Part shown: positions 37,689 through 45,510 of the stretch, in pieces
How the letters are laid out: each line of letters begins with the position of its first letter
Numbering within the stretch: position 1 is the first letter of the stretch
Origin: Polyangium jinanense
Lineage (GTDB): Bacteria; Myxococcota; Polyangia; Polyangiales; Polyangiaceae
Length of the DNA: 64,000 nucleotides
Direction: 5' to 3'
Assembly: GCF_028435365.1 (NCBI RefSeq)
Contig: NZ_JAGTJJ010000016.1
Span: forward strand, 88,697 to 152,696
Notes under the pieces: generated by a model
What the model was told of the DNA's origin: nothing
The model's database searches: none
The model's input: the letters and a program-made list of their open reading frames with translations, nothing else
Translations under genes and position numbers: made by a program

Positions 37689-38858
37689 ATGAGAATGCAC
37701 ATGCGACCAGTTGAATCGCAGCGTTTCCCCCAGGTGCTGGGCGCCTTCGCGTTCGCGGCGCTCGCCACGACCACTTGGGTCAGCGGTTGCGCGGGCCGCG
37801 ACGACGCCACCGCCTCGTCGGCGTCGAGCAACTCGAACTCCGGCACGACCACACATTCCCGCCACGGCGACGATTTCACCATCCATGGCACCGGATTCGG
37901 CGCGAAGGTCGATTCCAATGCCGGCGACCACCGCTTCCTCGGCAAGCGCCACCTCGTGGCGCGCTTCTCCGACTTCGACAACGCGACTTCGGCCGAGCCC
38001 GCGGAGAACACCAAGGAGGGCTGGCGCGCCCACCTGGACGGCATCTACCCGATCCTGACGTCAACGGACTTCAACGCCGCCGCCACCGCGTCCGGCGCCA
38101 CGCTCGAGCTCTCCGGCGGACCGACGCGGTCGGGGCGGTGGCTCCAGCGCCGGATCACACAAGAAATCCGCGACGCCTATCCGCAGAACTACCGCCTGCG
38201 CAACTGGAACCTGTGGGACACGAACGAGTATCACCCGCAGATGTACCTCTCCTGCTACGTCAACCTCTCGACGACGGAGGAGCCGGGGAAGTACTTCCGC
38301 TTTTATTGGACCGATTCGAGCGTCATCAACCACAACGTGTGGACCGCCCTGCAGGGGAGCACCTTGACGGCGCGGGCCGAGGGCAGCAACGACGGCATGC
38401 CCGGCATCTACGCCGATCCTCCGGCCTCCTACCAGGACAACACCTGGATCCGTTACGAGATCCTTGCCGACTTCGAGAACGACGTGATCTCGTTCTACGC
38501 CAACGGGCAGATGCTCAAGGACGCCTCGCGCGGCTATACCGGCGAGATCTCCGGCTGGCTCGGCACCGGCGGCAAGATCGACTACTTCCTGCTCTCCAAC
38601 ACGGTGGACATGGACGGGGACGCGGGCGAGTTCCTCGGTCACGCCATGCCCTACCTGGACTTCAGCTTCGAGCGCATCGAGCTTGCGGACGCGCCCGTGT
38701 GGGAGAACCGCACGCAGTCCGTCATCCAGGTACCGACACGCTGGACCGACACGGAGATCGACATCGTCGTCAATCAAGGCACCTTCGCCGACCTGAGCGA
38801 CAAGCATCTGTTTCTGCTGAAAGGGATGACGGCGACCTACCTGGGTCCGCTGCCCTGA
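37689..38858 (+). CDS. Secreted lipoprotein with Ser-rich linker, unknown function
   Basis: This 389-residue protein starts at ATG 37689 after AAGGAGAGG. The signal peptide has lipobox WVSGC (about residue 35), then a Ser/Asn/Thr linker. The body is beta-rich and aromatic, with phrases such as NYRLRNWNLWDTNEYHPQMY, KYFRFYWTDSSVINHN and IRYEILADFENDVISFYANGQ. These are reminiscent of LamG/concanavalin-type polysaccharide-binding or lyase-like jelly rolls. No catalytic residues can be assigned. A 9-bp-stem hairpin follows directly at 38864-38885. Confidence 0.75.
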   Translation: MRMHMRPVESQRFPQVLGAFAFAALATTTWVSGCAGRDDATASSASSNSNSGTTTHSRHGDDFTIHGTGFGAKVDSNAGDHRFLGKRHLVARFSDFDNATSAEPAENTKEGWRAHLDGIYPILTSTDFNAAATASGATLELSGGPTRSGRWLQRRITQEIRDAYPQNYRLRNWNLWDTNEYHPQMYLSCYVNLSTTEEPGKYFRFYWTDSSVINHNVWTALQGSTLTARAEGSNDGMPGIYADPPASYQDNTWIRYEILADFENDVISFYANGQMLKDASRGYTGEISGWLGTGGKIDYFLLSNTVDMDGDAGEFLGHAMPYLDFSFERIELADAPVWENRTQSVIQVPTRWTDTEIDIVVNQGTFADLSDKHLFLLKGMTATYLGPLP

Positions 38859-38863
38859 TTCTC

Positions 38864-38885
38864 CGCGCGCTGCTGCCAGCGCGCG
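38864..38885 (+). terminator. Hairpin terminator
   Basis: A 9-bp perfect stem, CGCGCGCTG with CAGCGCGCG, has a 4-nt loop and lies 6 bp after the lipoprotein stop. Confidence 0.6.
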
Positions 38886-38887
38886 AA

Positions 38888-38921
38888 AGGCCACGACCTG
38901 ACTGCGCAGCGCTGCATTCGG
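38888..38921 (-). mobile_element. Short IS91-type transposase repeat fragment (copy D)
   Basis: These 34 bp match, with a few changes, the right end of the repeat found at 40715, 45157 and 52569 (the AGGCCACGACGTGC... CCGCATTCGG end). Read on the minus strand, the frame begins PNAALR as in the other copies. Confidence 0.5.
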
Positions 38922-38936
38922 AAGACGGCGACACCG

Positions 38937-39971
38937 TCACCAGATCTTCCACCATGGCCGCCGGCGCGTCTCGGCTGCCGCGGTTTCACCCATCGTCTTC
39001 TTGTGCTCTGGCACGACCCTCATCGTTTCTGGGCCGGGGCGCCTGGCAGCCATGGCTCGCCGTCGAATCGCTGCGGCCTCGCTGGGGTCGAGGTTGCAGA
39101 GCGCGTCCCGGGGCATCATCACGGTCATCTCGCCGGCGGGCACGAATACGTGTGGATCGCCCCCGTGCCCGACCTGCCCGCGCTCGCCGCCGAGCAACTT
39201 CCACACGCCACGCATGATGAAGGAGAGCCGCGCGTCGAAGCCGAACGTGGTGCGGTAGGCGCGGACAGGCTGCATGAACGGCTCCAGGTCTCGTGCAGAT
39301 ACCGAAAAGAGCCCGAGTTGCCTCATGTCTCGCTGCCACGGCGTCGCGCCGCTGATCTCTCGGGGAGCCGCAGTCCATCGCCGGCGTTGCCACTTGAATG
39401 GCAGGATCTCGATGCAATCCTCGACGCGGCCGGTCCAAACCGCCGGCACACCGTGGCTGGCGAGCGAGTCCAGTACCGAGACGGCGATCGCGTGCGCCTG
39501 CGAGGGGTCCTCGACTTGCTCGCCCGCGCTCCCGTACGAAAGCGGCAGGCTCATCCCCCGGAGCGCGTCGAACACGTCCTCTTGGTGGAAAAACACGGCG
39601 CCTTCATGGTCCGGCCGGGCCTCGAGACCCACGTACCCCCAGCCGTCTTGAATCGTGAGCCCGGCGCGCTCCTTGGCGAGGATGCCTCGTGTGCGCAGAT
39701 CGGCGAACGCGGCAGTGATGCGGTCATTCATGGTCGGCCCGGCCCAGGTCGCCTCGACCTCGCGCGCCTCGCGGAGCAGCCGCTCTGTCTGCTGCGTGAG
39801 CTCGGAAACCAGGCGGGCCTCGAGATGCGGAGGGACATCGATGTCCAGGTACTCATTCAGGCGTTCGCTGAGGTCGAGGTGCTCCGCGGGGGTATATCCG
39901 GCCCGGATCTCGAGCGCCCATGATTCGAGGAAAACGGCGGCGGAGTACGGATCGGACTCGTCGCGAAGCAT
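38937..39971 (-). CDS. DUF6891 domain protein
   Basis: This 344-residue soluble protein starts at ATG 39971 after AAGGAG. The central region (about 80-200) matches the DUF6891 pattern: MNDRITAAFADLRTRGILA, then a DGWGYVGLEA stretch, VFFHQEDVFDAL, LSYG, and AVSVLDSLASHGVPAVWTG. The final 40 residues are Arg-rich and end in RRPWWKIW. The family's function is unknown; it may be linked to polymorphic-toxin immunity-like proteins, which is only a suggestion. It sits inside the transposase-remnant zone, directly after copy D. Confidence 0.72.
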   Translation of the reverse strand: MLRDESDPYSAAVFLESWALEIRAGYTPAEHLDLSERLNEYLDIDVPPHLEARLVSELTQQTERLLREAREVEATWAGPTMNDRITAAFADLRTRGILAKERAGLTIQDGWGYVGLEARPDHEGAVFFHQEDVFDALRGMSLPLSYGSAGEQVEDPSQAHAIAVSVLDSLASHGVPAVWTGRVEDCIEILPFKWQRRRWTAAPREISGATPWQRDMRQLGLFSVSARDLEPFMQPVRAYRTTFGFDARLSFIMRGVWKLLGGERGQVGHGGDPHVFVPAGEMTVMMPRDALCNLDPSEAAAIRRRAMAARRPGPETMRVVPEHKKTMGETAAAETRRRPWWKIW

Positions 39972-40130
39972 CAGGGATCTCCTTGGTTCCTTCAGTATAA
40001 AAGACCAGAAGTCATCCGGCACCAGACGCGCACGCGTGGCTCCTTCAGGGCGCCGCGGGCGCGACGGCGCTCGCCGAGCGCCAACGAGCCCGCCCGAGCG
40101 TAGGCTCGAAAGGCAACCCTCCGCGAAGTC

Positions 40131-40301
40131 GGACCACCCCCGCCCGCGCCCCCCCTCGACCCCCAGCGAAGCCGGACCACCTGTACCCGCGCCTACCTCG
40201 ACCCCCAGCGAAGTCAAACCACCTGTACCCGCGCCTACCCTCGACCCCCAGCGAAGCCGGACCACCTGTACCCGCGCCCACCCTCGACCCCCGCCTCCGC
40301 C
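40131..40301. repeat. Four-unit 43-bp tandem repeat
   Basis: There are four copies of a 42-43-bp unit beginning GGACCACC and containing CTCGACCCCCAGCGAAG; units 2-4 share CTGTACCCGCGCC. A partial unit starts at 40117. The unit length is not a multiple of three, so it is not a coding repeat. The flanking 39972-40116 and 40302-40590 hold no gene that I can support. Confidence 0.8.
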
Positions 40302-40593
40302 GGACCGACCCTCCCTGCGCCGCGACTCCGGCCTCATCACGCGCACGGGTCTTCCATCCGGCCCCGTACGAACCTCTCCCGGCGGCTGCGTCAGGCTTGG
40401 CGCCTCCGCGTGCCCGCCACCGACCGCGACCCTGCCTTTGCGACCGTGATACCCCATCGCCCGGGGAACAGGACACGTTCGTATTCGCAGACCTCCCCGG
40501 CCTCGAACGCGTTTTGGCCGATCATGGCTGCCCAGAGGACGCAACACCAGCCGAGCGCGCGCAGTGCGACCCGGTCCCGTCAAGGCTACGCAT

Positions 40594-40647
40594 GATCGCG
40601 CCGGACGGCGCGATCGCCCCTTCGCGTGCCAGCAAGCACGCGAAGGG
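40594..40647. promoter_or_regulatory. Two tandem perfect hairpins
   Basis: Hairpin 1 (40594-40615) has 9-bp arms and a GGAC loop. Hairpin 2 (40618-40647) has 12-bp arms, CCCTTCGCGTGC and its complement, with a 6-nt loop. No gene ends just upstream on either strand within 300 bp, so these are not simple gene-end terminators. Confidence 0.6.
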
Positions 40648-40714
40648 TGACAGCCATTGACGTGTTCGTCACGGTCCCGGACCGCAAGCACGCCGTCTCT
40701 TGCCCACGTCAAAA

Positions 40715-40832
40715 CCCGACGGAGCCTCCATCTGCCCGAACAGCGATAGCTGTTCCATGCCTGGTGTCTTCAACGTCGCAGGAGCTGGACGTGCAGAGGC
40801 CACGACGTGCCTGCGCAGCGCCGCATTCGGGG
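40715..40832 (-). mobile_element. IS91-type transposase 3' remnant (copy A)
   Basis: Read on the minus strand this encodes PNAALRRHVVASAR, then a gap, then TLKTPGMEQLSLFGQMEAPSG. It is nearly identical to copy B at 45157-45295 apart from a 21-bp deletion. The preceding residues survive only in copy B and give the IS91-family YHGV-like signature. The copy lies 145 bp upstream of the prenyltransferase fusion gene. Confidence 0.6.
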
Positions 40833-40977
40833 TGACCACGGCGCAAGAAAATCGACCCACTGGGCACGCTTCCGACGTGCTACCGCGCGGAACGTCCACT
40901 TCTTGACCGCGGACGAGCGCCGCGTTTATACGGTCGGCGCGATGGGACGTAGCGTCGTAATGGAGCTTGGAAGCGAT

Positions 40978-42747
40978 ATGCATTCGACACAGAGCCATTT
41001 TGAGTTCGGTTCGCGGCGCCTCACGGCGCTCGCGCGGGCCGTCGGGATCGACGATCAGATCGACGCGATGCGCGGCATCTTCCGTCGCATGCTCGGGACC
41101 TGGGCCGACGCGCCCATCGGCGAGGCGCCGCCGTGGCCATCGGATGCATCGGACGATCATACGCCCTACGAGTTTTCCGTTGCCGTCGGGGGGCCTTCCC
41201 CCGAGCTCCGGATCCTCGTCGAGAGGCGCGCGGATCCGCCGACGCTCCGCTCGAACCTGGAGGCGGCCGCGGCTCTCCACAAAGAGCTTGCGCGCGATTT
41301 CAACATTCGCCTCGACCGGCTGCGCCAGATCGAGGATCTTTTCTTCCATCCCGACGCGCAGGGCGCCTTCGCCTCCTGGCATGCCGCCTCGTTCTGGCCC
41401 GGTCGCGCGCCTGCATTCAAGATTTACCTGAACCTCCAGGCGCAAGGCGTCGCGCGCGGCGCAGCGCTCGCCGAGGCCACGCTGAATCGGCTTGGTTTCG
41501 CCGGTGCATGGCCCGTCGTCGCCGAGCACGCAATGGGGCGAGGGCCCGCGCTCGATGTGCCGCTGTATTGCTCCCTCGATCTGTCGACGCGCGGCGACGC
41601 GCGCGTGAAGCTTTACTTCCGGCACTTGCAGGCCTCGCTGGACGACCTCGAGCGCGCATGCGGCGCGGCGCGGAGCTCTTCGCCCGGGCACGTCGCCGAG
41701 TTCTGCGCGACGCTCGCCGGCGACGGGCCGTTCATGGCGAAAGGGCCGGTCTCGTGCCTGGCGTTCGTCGAGGGTGACGTCGAGCGCCCGTCGGCGAGCA
41801 CGATCTACTTCCCCGTGGGCGCTTATGCGCCGGATGATCGAGAGGCTCGCAATCGGATCGCGACATACGCGAGCCGCCACGGGCTCTCCGTCAACGCGCT
41901 CGCAGGCCCCCTCGAGGCATTTGCCGAGCGGCCGCTCGATGCTGGGACCGGAATGCAGAGCTACGCGTCGCTGCGCTGGGTCGACGAACCGCGCGTGACA
42001 GTTTACCTCGGGCCGGAGGCCTACCGCGTCGAGCCGCCTCGGACGACCGTGAAGGCAAAGCCCGCCCCCGCCCTCGAGCCCGCCACCGAGGTCGTGCGCC
42101 ACTACGAGGCGACACCGGCGACGGCGCACCCCTTCTTCGAACGCCTCCGGCGCGAGCCCGTGGACCTCGAGCGGCTATGGAAGCTGCTCGCCAACTTCCG
42201 CGCGGCCATCACGCTCGATTTTCCCCAGCGCCTCGCGGCGCTCACGGCGCGCGTAGAGGACGACCGCATCCGCTGCATCCTCGCGAAGCAGCTCAACGAC
42301 GAGCTCGGCAATGGCGATTTCTCGCGCGCCCACCGCAACCTCTTCGAGCACATGTTCGCGGGCATCGCGGCCACGCTTTCGTCGGCTGAGATCACCGACG
42401 AGCTCGTGCGACCCGGGCGCGATCTGGGCCTCGAGCTCGAGCGGCTTTATGTCACGGCCGACCCCTACGAGGGCCTCGGCGCGAGCCTCGTCGTGGAGAT
42501 CTACGGCAAACACGTGGACGCCTTCGTCGCCGACGAGTTCCGCCGCCAGCGCTCTGTCGCGCCCCAGACGCTCGAATGGCTGCATCTGCACGAGCAGCTG
42601 GAGGTCGACCACGCCGACGAATCGATGGAGCTCGCGAGGCTCTTGCCCTCGAGCGGGTCCCCCCTCGAGGCCGCTTGGCGCGGCGCGCGGGCCGTGGCCA
42701 ATGGCTCGTGGAGGTTCTTCGACGGGATGTACCGGAGGTGCTTCTGA
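40978..42747 (+). CDS. Aromatic prenyltransferase-HDO (di-iron oxidase) fusion
   Basis: The protein is 589 residues from ATG 40978, preceded by GGAAG; ATG 40942 or 40960 are alternatives. Residues 1-360 look like an ABBA/DMATS-type aromatic prenyltransferase: a series of beta strands carrying the basic diphosphate-binding triplets FKIYLNLQAQG, RVKLYFRHLQ and RVTVYLGPEAY. Residues 377-589 look like a haem-oxygenase-like di-iron oxidase (iron-containing redox enzyme family). E442 with H452 (DELGNGDFSRAH) and E542-xx-H545-xx-E548 (LEVDHADES) supply metal ligands. The two domains would prenylate an aromatic substrate and then oxidise or cleave it, using O2 and iron. The PLP enzyme starts inside its stop codon (TGATG), so they are coupled. 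The substrate is unknown. Domain calls are from motif pattern, not search. Confidence 0.78.
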   Translation: MHSTQSHFEFGSRRLTALARAVGIDDQIDAMRGIFRRMLGTWADAPIGEAPPWPSDASDDHTPYEFSVAVGGPSPELRILVERRADPPTLRSNLEAAAALHKELARDFNIRLDRLRQIEDLFFHPDAQGAFASWHAASFWPGRAPAFKIYLNLQAQGVARGAALAEATLNRLGFAGAWPVVAEHAMGRGPALDVPLYCSLDLSTRGDARVKLYFRHLQASLDDLERACGAARSSSPGHVAEFCATLAGDGPFMAKGPVSCLAFVEGDVERPSASTIYFPVGAYAPDDREARNRIATYASRHGLSVNALAGPLEAFAERPLDAGTGMQSYASLRWVDEPRVTVYLGPEAYRVEPPRTTVKAKPAPALEPATEVVRHYEATPATAHPFFERLRREPVDLERLWKLLANFRAAITLDFPQRLAALTARVEDDRIRCILAKQLNDELGNGDFSRAHRNLFEHMFAGIAATLSSAEITDELVRPGRDLGLELERLYVTADPYEGLGASLVVEIYGKHVDAFVADEFRRQRSVAPQTLEWLHLHEQLEVDHADESMELARLLPSSGSPLEAAWRGARAVANGSWRFFDGMYRRCF

Positions 42748-43898
42748 TGAGCGGCGCGCCGCCTGCGCCGGACTTCGCCGCTCTCCGCGCGCGGTTCCCG
42801 GTGCTCCGAGAGCGCACCTATTTCGATACGCAGAGCGTGGGCCCGTTTCCGGAGCAGATGCTCATCGACCTCGACGAGTACCGCCGCACGCTCTTCCTGC
42901 GCAACCGCGGTATGGCGCTCTGGATCGAGCGCATGGAGGAGCTCATCGGCCTGCTCGAGCGGCTCCTCGCGGCGCCGCGCGACGCTGTGGCATTGATGCC
43001 GAGCGCGACCGCAGCGCAGGCCGCCATCGCCGCGACGCAGGTGCCTCGAGGACGACGCGATCGAATCCTCTATACCGCGCTCGACTTTCATTCGTCGCAA
43101 TACCTGTGGGAAGCCCAGAAGCGCAGGGGGTTCCAGGTCATCGAGGTGCCCTCGACCGACGGGGCCACGCCGACGAACGGCCTCGTCGAGCGGATCGACG
43201 AGCGCGTGGCCGTCGTGGCCTTGTCGCTCGTATCACCACGGACGGGCGCGCTCGCGGACCTGCGCGCCATCGTCGAGGTCGCGCGCGCGAGGGGCGCGCT
43301 CGTGGTGGTCGACGCCTATCAGGCGGTCGGCGTCGTCCCGATCGACGTCGCGGCGCTCGATGTCGACGTTCTGGTCGGCGGAACGCACAAATGGCTGTGC
43401 GGTGGCAGCACCGGCCTCTCGTTCCTGTACGTGCGTCCGGCGCTCGCGGAATCGCTCGAGCCGGTCTACCCGGGCTGGATTGGCCATCGCGAGATGGTCG
43501 GCTTTGCGCCCTCCTACGAGCCCGCTCGTGGCGCGCGCCGCTTCATGCAGGGCTCGCCGGCCATCGAGCCAGTGTACACGGCCCGGGCCGGGCTTCAATT
43601 CGTGCTCGACGCAGGCGTCGAGGCCATCCGCGCACGCAATCTCTCGCTCACCGAGCGCCTCATGGCGCGCGCCGACGAGCGCGGGCTCTCGATCCGGACG
43701 CCCCGCCCGCCTCATGCGCGCGGAGGATCGATATGTCTCGCGGTGGAAGAGGGCGAGCGTATCGTCGCCGAGCTCGCGCGTGACGGCATCGACATCGACA
43801 CGCGCCCGGGTGGCGTCCTGCGCGTGGGGCCCCACGCGTGCAACACGGAAGAGGAATGCGATCGCGTCATCGACGCCATCGGGCGCGCCCGAAACTGA
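42747..43898 (+). CDS. Kynureninase-like class V PLP enzyme
   Basis: This 383-residue fold-type I PLP enzyme overlaps the fusion gene's stop by 1 nt. Motifs: MPSATAAQAAIAAT (cofactor phosphate side), the ALDFHSSQYLWEA segment, VVVDAYQAVGVVPID with the Asp that pairs with the pyridine N, and GGTHKWLCGG with the Schiff-base Lys215. The HKWLCGG wording and the C-terminal LRVGPHACNTEEECDRVI are closest to kynureninase/isopenicillin-N-epimerase-like members of aminotransferase class V. No cysteine-desulfurase active Cys loop is recognisable. The reaction could be C-C or C-N bond cleavage, or transamination, of the amino-acid-derived product. The substrate is unknown. Confidence 0.82.
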   Translation: MSGAPPAPDFAALRARFPVLRERTYFDTQSVGPFPEQMLIDLDEYRRTLFLRNRGMALWIERMEELIGLLERLLAAPRDAVALMPSATAAQAAIAATQVPRGRRDRILYTALDFHSSQYLWEAQKRRGFQVIEVPSTDGATPTNGLVERIDERVAVVALSLVSPRTGALADLRAIVEVARARGALVVVDAYQAVGVVPIDVAALDVDVLVGGTHKWLCGGSTGLSFLYVRPALAESLEPVYPGWIGHREMVGFAPSYEPARGARRFMQGSPAIEPVYTARAGLQFVLDAGVEAIRARNLSLTERLMARADERGLSIRTPRPPHARGGSICLAVEEGERIVAELARDGIDIDTRPGGVLRVGPHACNTEEECDRVIDAIGRARN

Positions 43899-43944
43899 CG
43901 GGCGAGCGGCTGCTCACGAGCTACGACGAAGGAAAGGATTACGA

Positions 43945-44778
43945 ATGACTTACGAGGCCAAGGTTCGAGAGTTTTACGACACCGCGCTCCATTGTTACGA
44001 GCAATTCATGGGAGACCGCTGGCACCACGGAGACCCGGAGGCAGAGGCGAGCGGCGTCTCGCCCCGGCGGGCGTGCGAGATACTCGAGGAGCAGATCGTG
44101 TCGCTGGTCGGGCTCGAGGAGGGCCGCTGGGCCCTCGACTTCGGTTCCGGGATCGGCGGACCCACGCTCCACATGGCCAAGGTGTCGTCTGCATCTTTTG
44201 TCGGGATCACCAACAACGAGCGCCTCAACCAGAGAGCCCGGGACAAAGCCGCGGAGCTCGGCCTCGCCGCGAAGGCGCGATTCATCACCGTGGGAGACAC
44301 CGATTACAAGAATCTCCCCTTCCCGGACAACACCTTCGACGCCGCCACCTTCTACGAATCGGTGTGCCACATCCCGGACAAACCGGCACTCTTCCGCGAG
44401 CTTTGCCGGATCCTGAAGCCGGGAGGCCGCCTGGGCGGCATGGACTGGTTGCAGCGGCCCTTCGGTGATCACCAGACCGAGGAGCAAATCATGCAGTTCA
44501 TGCGGCCCCTCAACGACTCTACGGCGATCCCGGGGCACGGCACCGTCGAGAGCTACAAGAAAATGATGGAGGCCGCAGGGCTCGAGGTGACCATGGCTCG
44601 CGACATGTACGAGGGCGTCAAGTCGCGAGGCAGCGCCACGCCGGCGGAGCAGGCGCAATGGCTACATTACGAGGGCCCCGAGGGAGAGATGTTCCAGAAA
44701 GGAAAGAAGGCCCTCGACGACGCGCGCAGCGCCGGCGTCTTCACCGTCGGGATGTTCGCGGCCGTCAAGCCTCGATGA
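43945..44778 (+). CDS. SAM methyltransferase of sterol/GPP-methyltransferase type
   Basis: The 277-residue enzyme has motif I ALDFGSGIGGPT (about residue 67), the GITNNERLNQRARDKA segment typical of sterol 24-C- and related small-molecule methyltransferases, and YESVCHIPDKPALFRELCRILKPGG (motif II/III). The N-terminus MTYEAKVREFYDTALHCYEQF matches that group. It would methylate the cassette product on C, N or O; which is not decidable. It starts 46 bp after the PLP gene and probably belongs to the same operon. Its stop is 22 bp before the next transposase remnant. Confidence 0.85.
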   Translation: MTYEAKVREFYDTALHCYEQFMGDRWHHGDPEAEASGVSPRRACEILEEQIVSLVGLEEGRWALDFGSGIGGPTLHMAKVSSASFVGITNNERLNQRARDKAAELGLAAKARFITVGDTDYKNLPFPDNTFDAATFYESVCHIPDKPALFRELCRILKPGGRLGGMDWLQRPFGDHQTEEQIMQFMRPLNDSTAIPGHGTVESYKKMMEAAGLEVTMARDMYEGVKSRGSATPAEQAQWLHYEGPEGEMFQKGKKALDDARSAGVFTVGMFAAVKPR

Positions 44779-44799
44779 CCGGCCGCTGCCTCGGCGCTT

Positions 44800-44866
44800 A
44801 GGACGAATCAACCAGGATTTCTGCCTCCTCGGCGCGTGGCATGCGTCCCATGCGGCGGCCAACCGT
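44800..44866 (-). mobile_element. Transposase-end module (left part of copy B)
   Basis: This 67-bp stretch is similar to 52500-52567. The minus strand of the latter encodes APEEAEILVYLS then a stop, and this copy has one frameshift in the same frame. At 52.5 kb the module is directly joined to the transposase segment; here it is separated from it by 290 bp. Confidence 0.5.
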
Positions 44867-45001
44867 ATCCCTATACACCATTCGGACCCGCTTCCTGCCC
44901 TGGGGCTCCCCGCGCTCCGTCTTGAAGGCAATTTCCTGCCGCGTCCCTCGGCGGTACGTCGCTGGGGCAGGGCGTGCGCGTGGAGCGCTTGGCCGGAGCG
45001 C

Positions 45002-45156
45002 TCAGGGGGTGATGGGCTCGTAGAGCAACACCGTGTGACCCACGTTGTAGTCGCCTTCGTCGCGGGTGGTGATGAACGCGCGGATGCACCGGCCGTGCGC
45101 GACCTGCTCGACCGTCCACCCGCTCGCGGTCAACAGGAACGTCACGTCGCTCGAGT
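45002..45156 (-). pseudogene. C-terminal gene stub cut by transposase remnant
   Basis: A minus-strand frame (SDVTFLLTASGWTVEQVAHG ... VLLYEPITP, stop at 45002) has clear coding character but begins abruptly at the remnant's border and has no start. It looks like the last ~51 residues of a lost secreted or cytoplasmic protein. Family not recognised. The interval 44867-45001 shows no interpretable frame. Confidence 0.55.
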
Positions 45157-45350
45157 CCCGACGGAGCCTCCATCTGCCCGAACAGCGATAGCTGTTCCAT
45201 GCCTGGTGTCTTCAACGTCGCAGGAGCTGGCTCCACCGCCAGAGCCGACGGACGTGCAGAGGCCACGACGTGCCTGCGCAGCGCCGCATTCGGGGCGAGT
45301 ACTCCATGAAATCGGATCATGTGAAACCGTGGGTACACCGCCGGGAGCAA
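45157..45350 (-). mobile_element. IS91-type transposase C-terminal remnant (copy B)
   Basis: The minus strand encodes YPRFHMIRFHGVLAPNAALRR and continues through TLKTPGMEQLSLFGQMEAPSG. The PRxHxxRxHGVxAPNA phrase is the signature near the C-terminus of IS91-family (Y2, HUH) transposases. Only ~65 codons survive. It is the longest of the four copies (A-D) and identifies the others. Confidence 0.65.
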
Positions 45351-45510
45351 GGCCCCCGTGCTCGTTCACGTCACGGTCGCACGCGAGGTCGAAAACGGCG
45401 TGCCCGGTCCGATCGAATCGTGGTGGATTTCCGAGACGAGCCTAAATAACATCAAGATGAAGGTGCAGCCCCCCCGGCGGGCGGCGGCGGAGGCAGCACC
45501 AGGTAAAGCG

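Noticed and set aside
40715..45295. The repeats read as integron attC sites
   Set aside because: They contain small hairpins but lack the R'/R'' consensus, and the minus strand reads as a shared transposase end, which explains them better.
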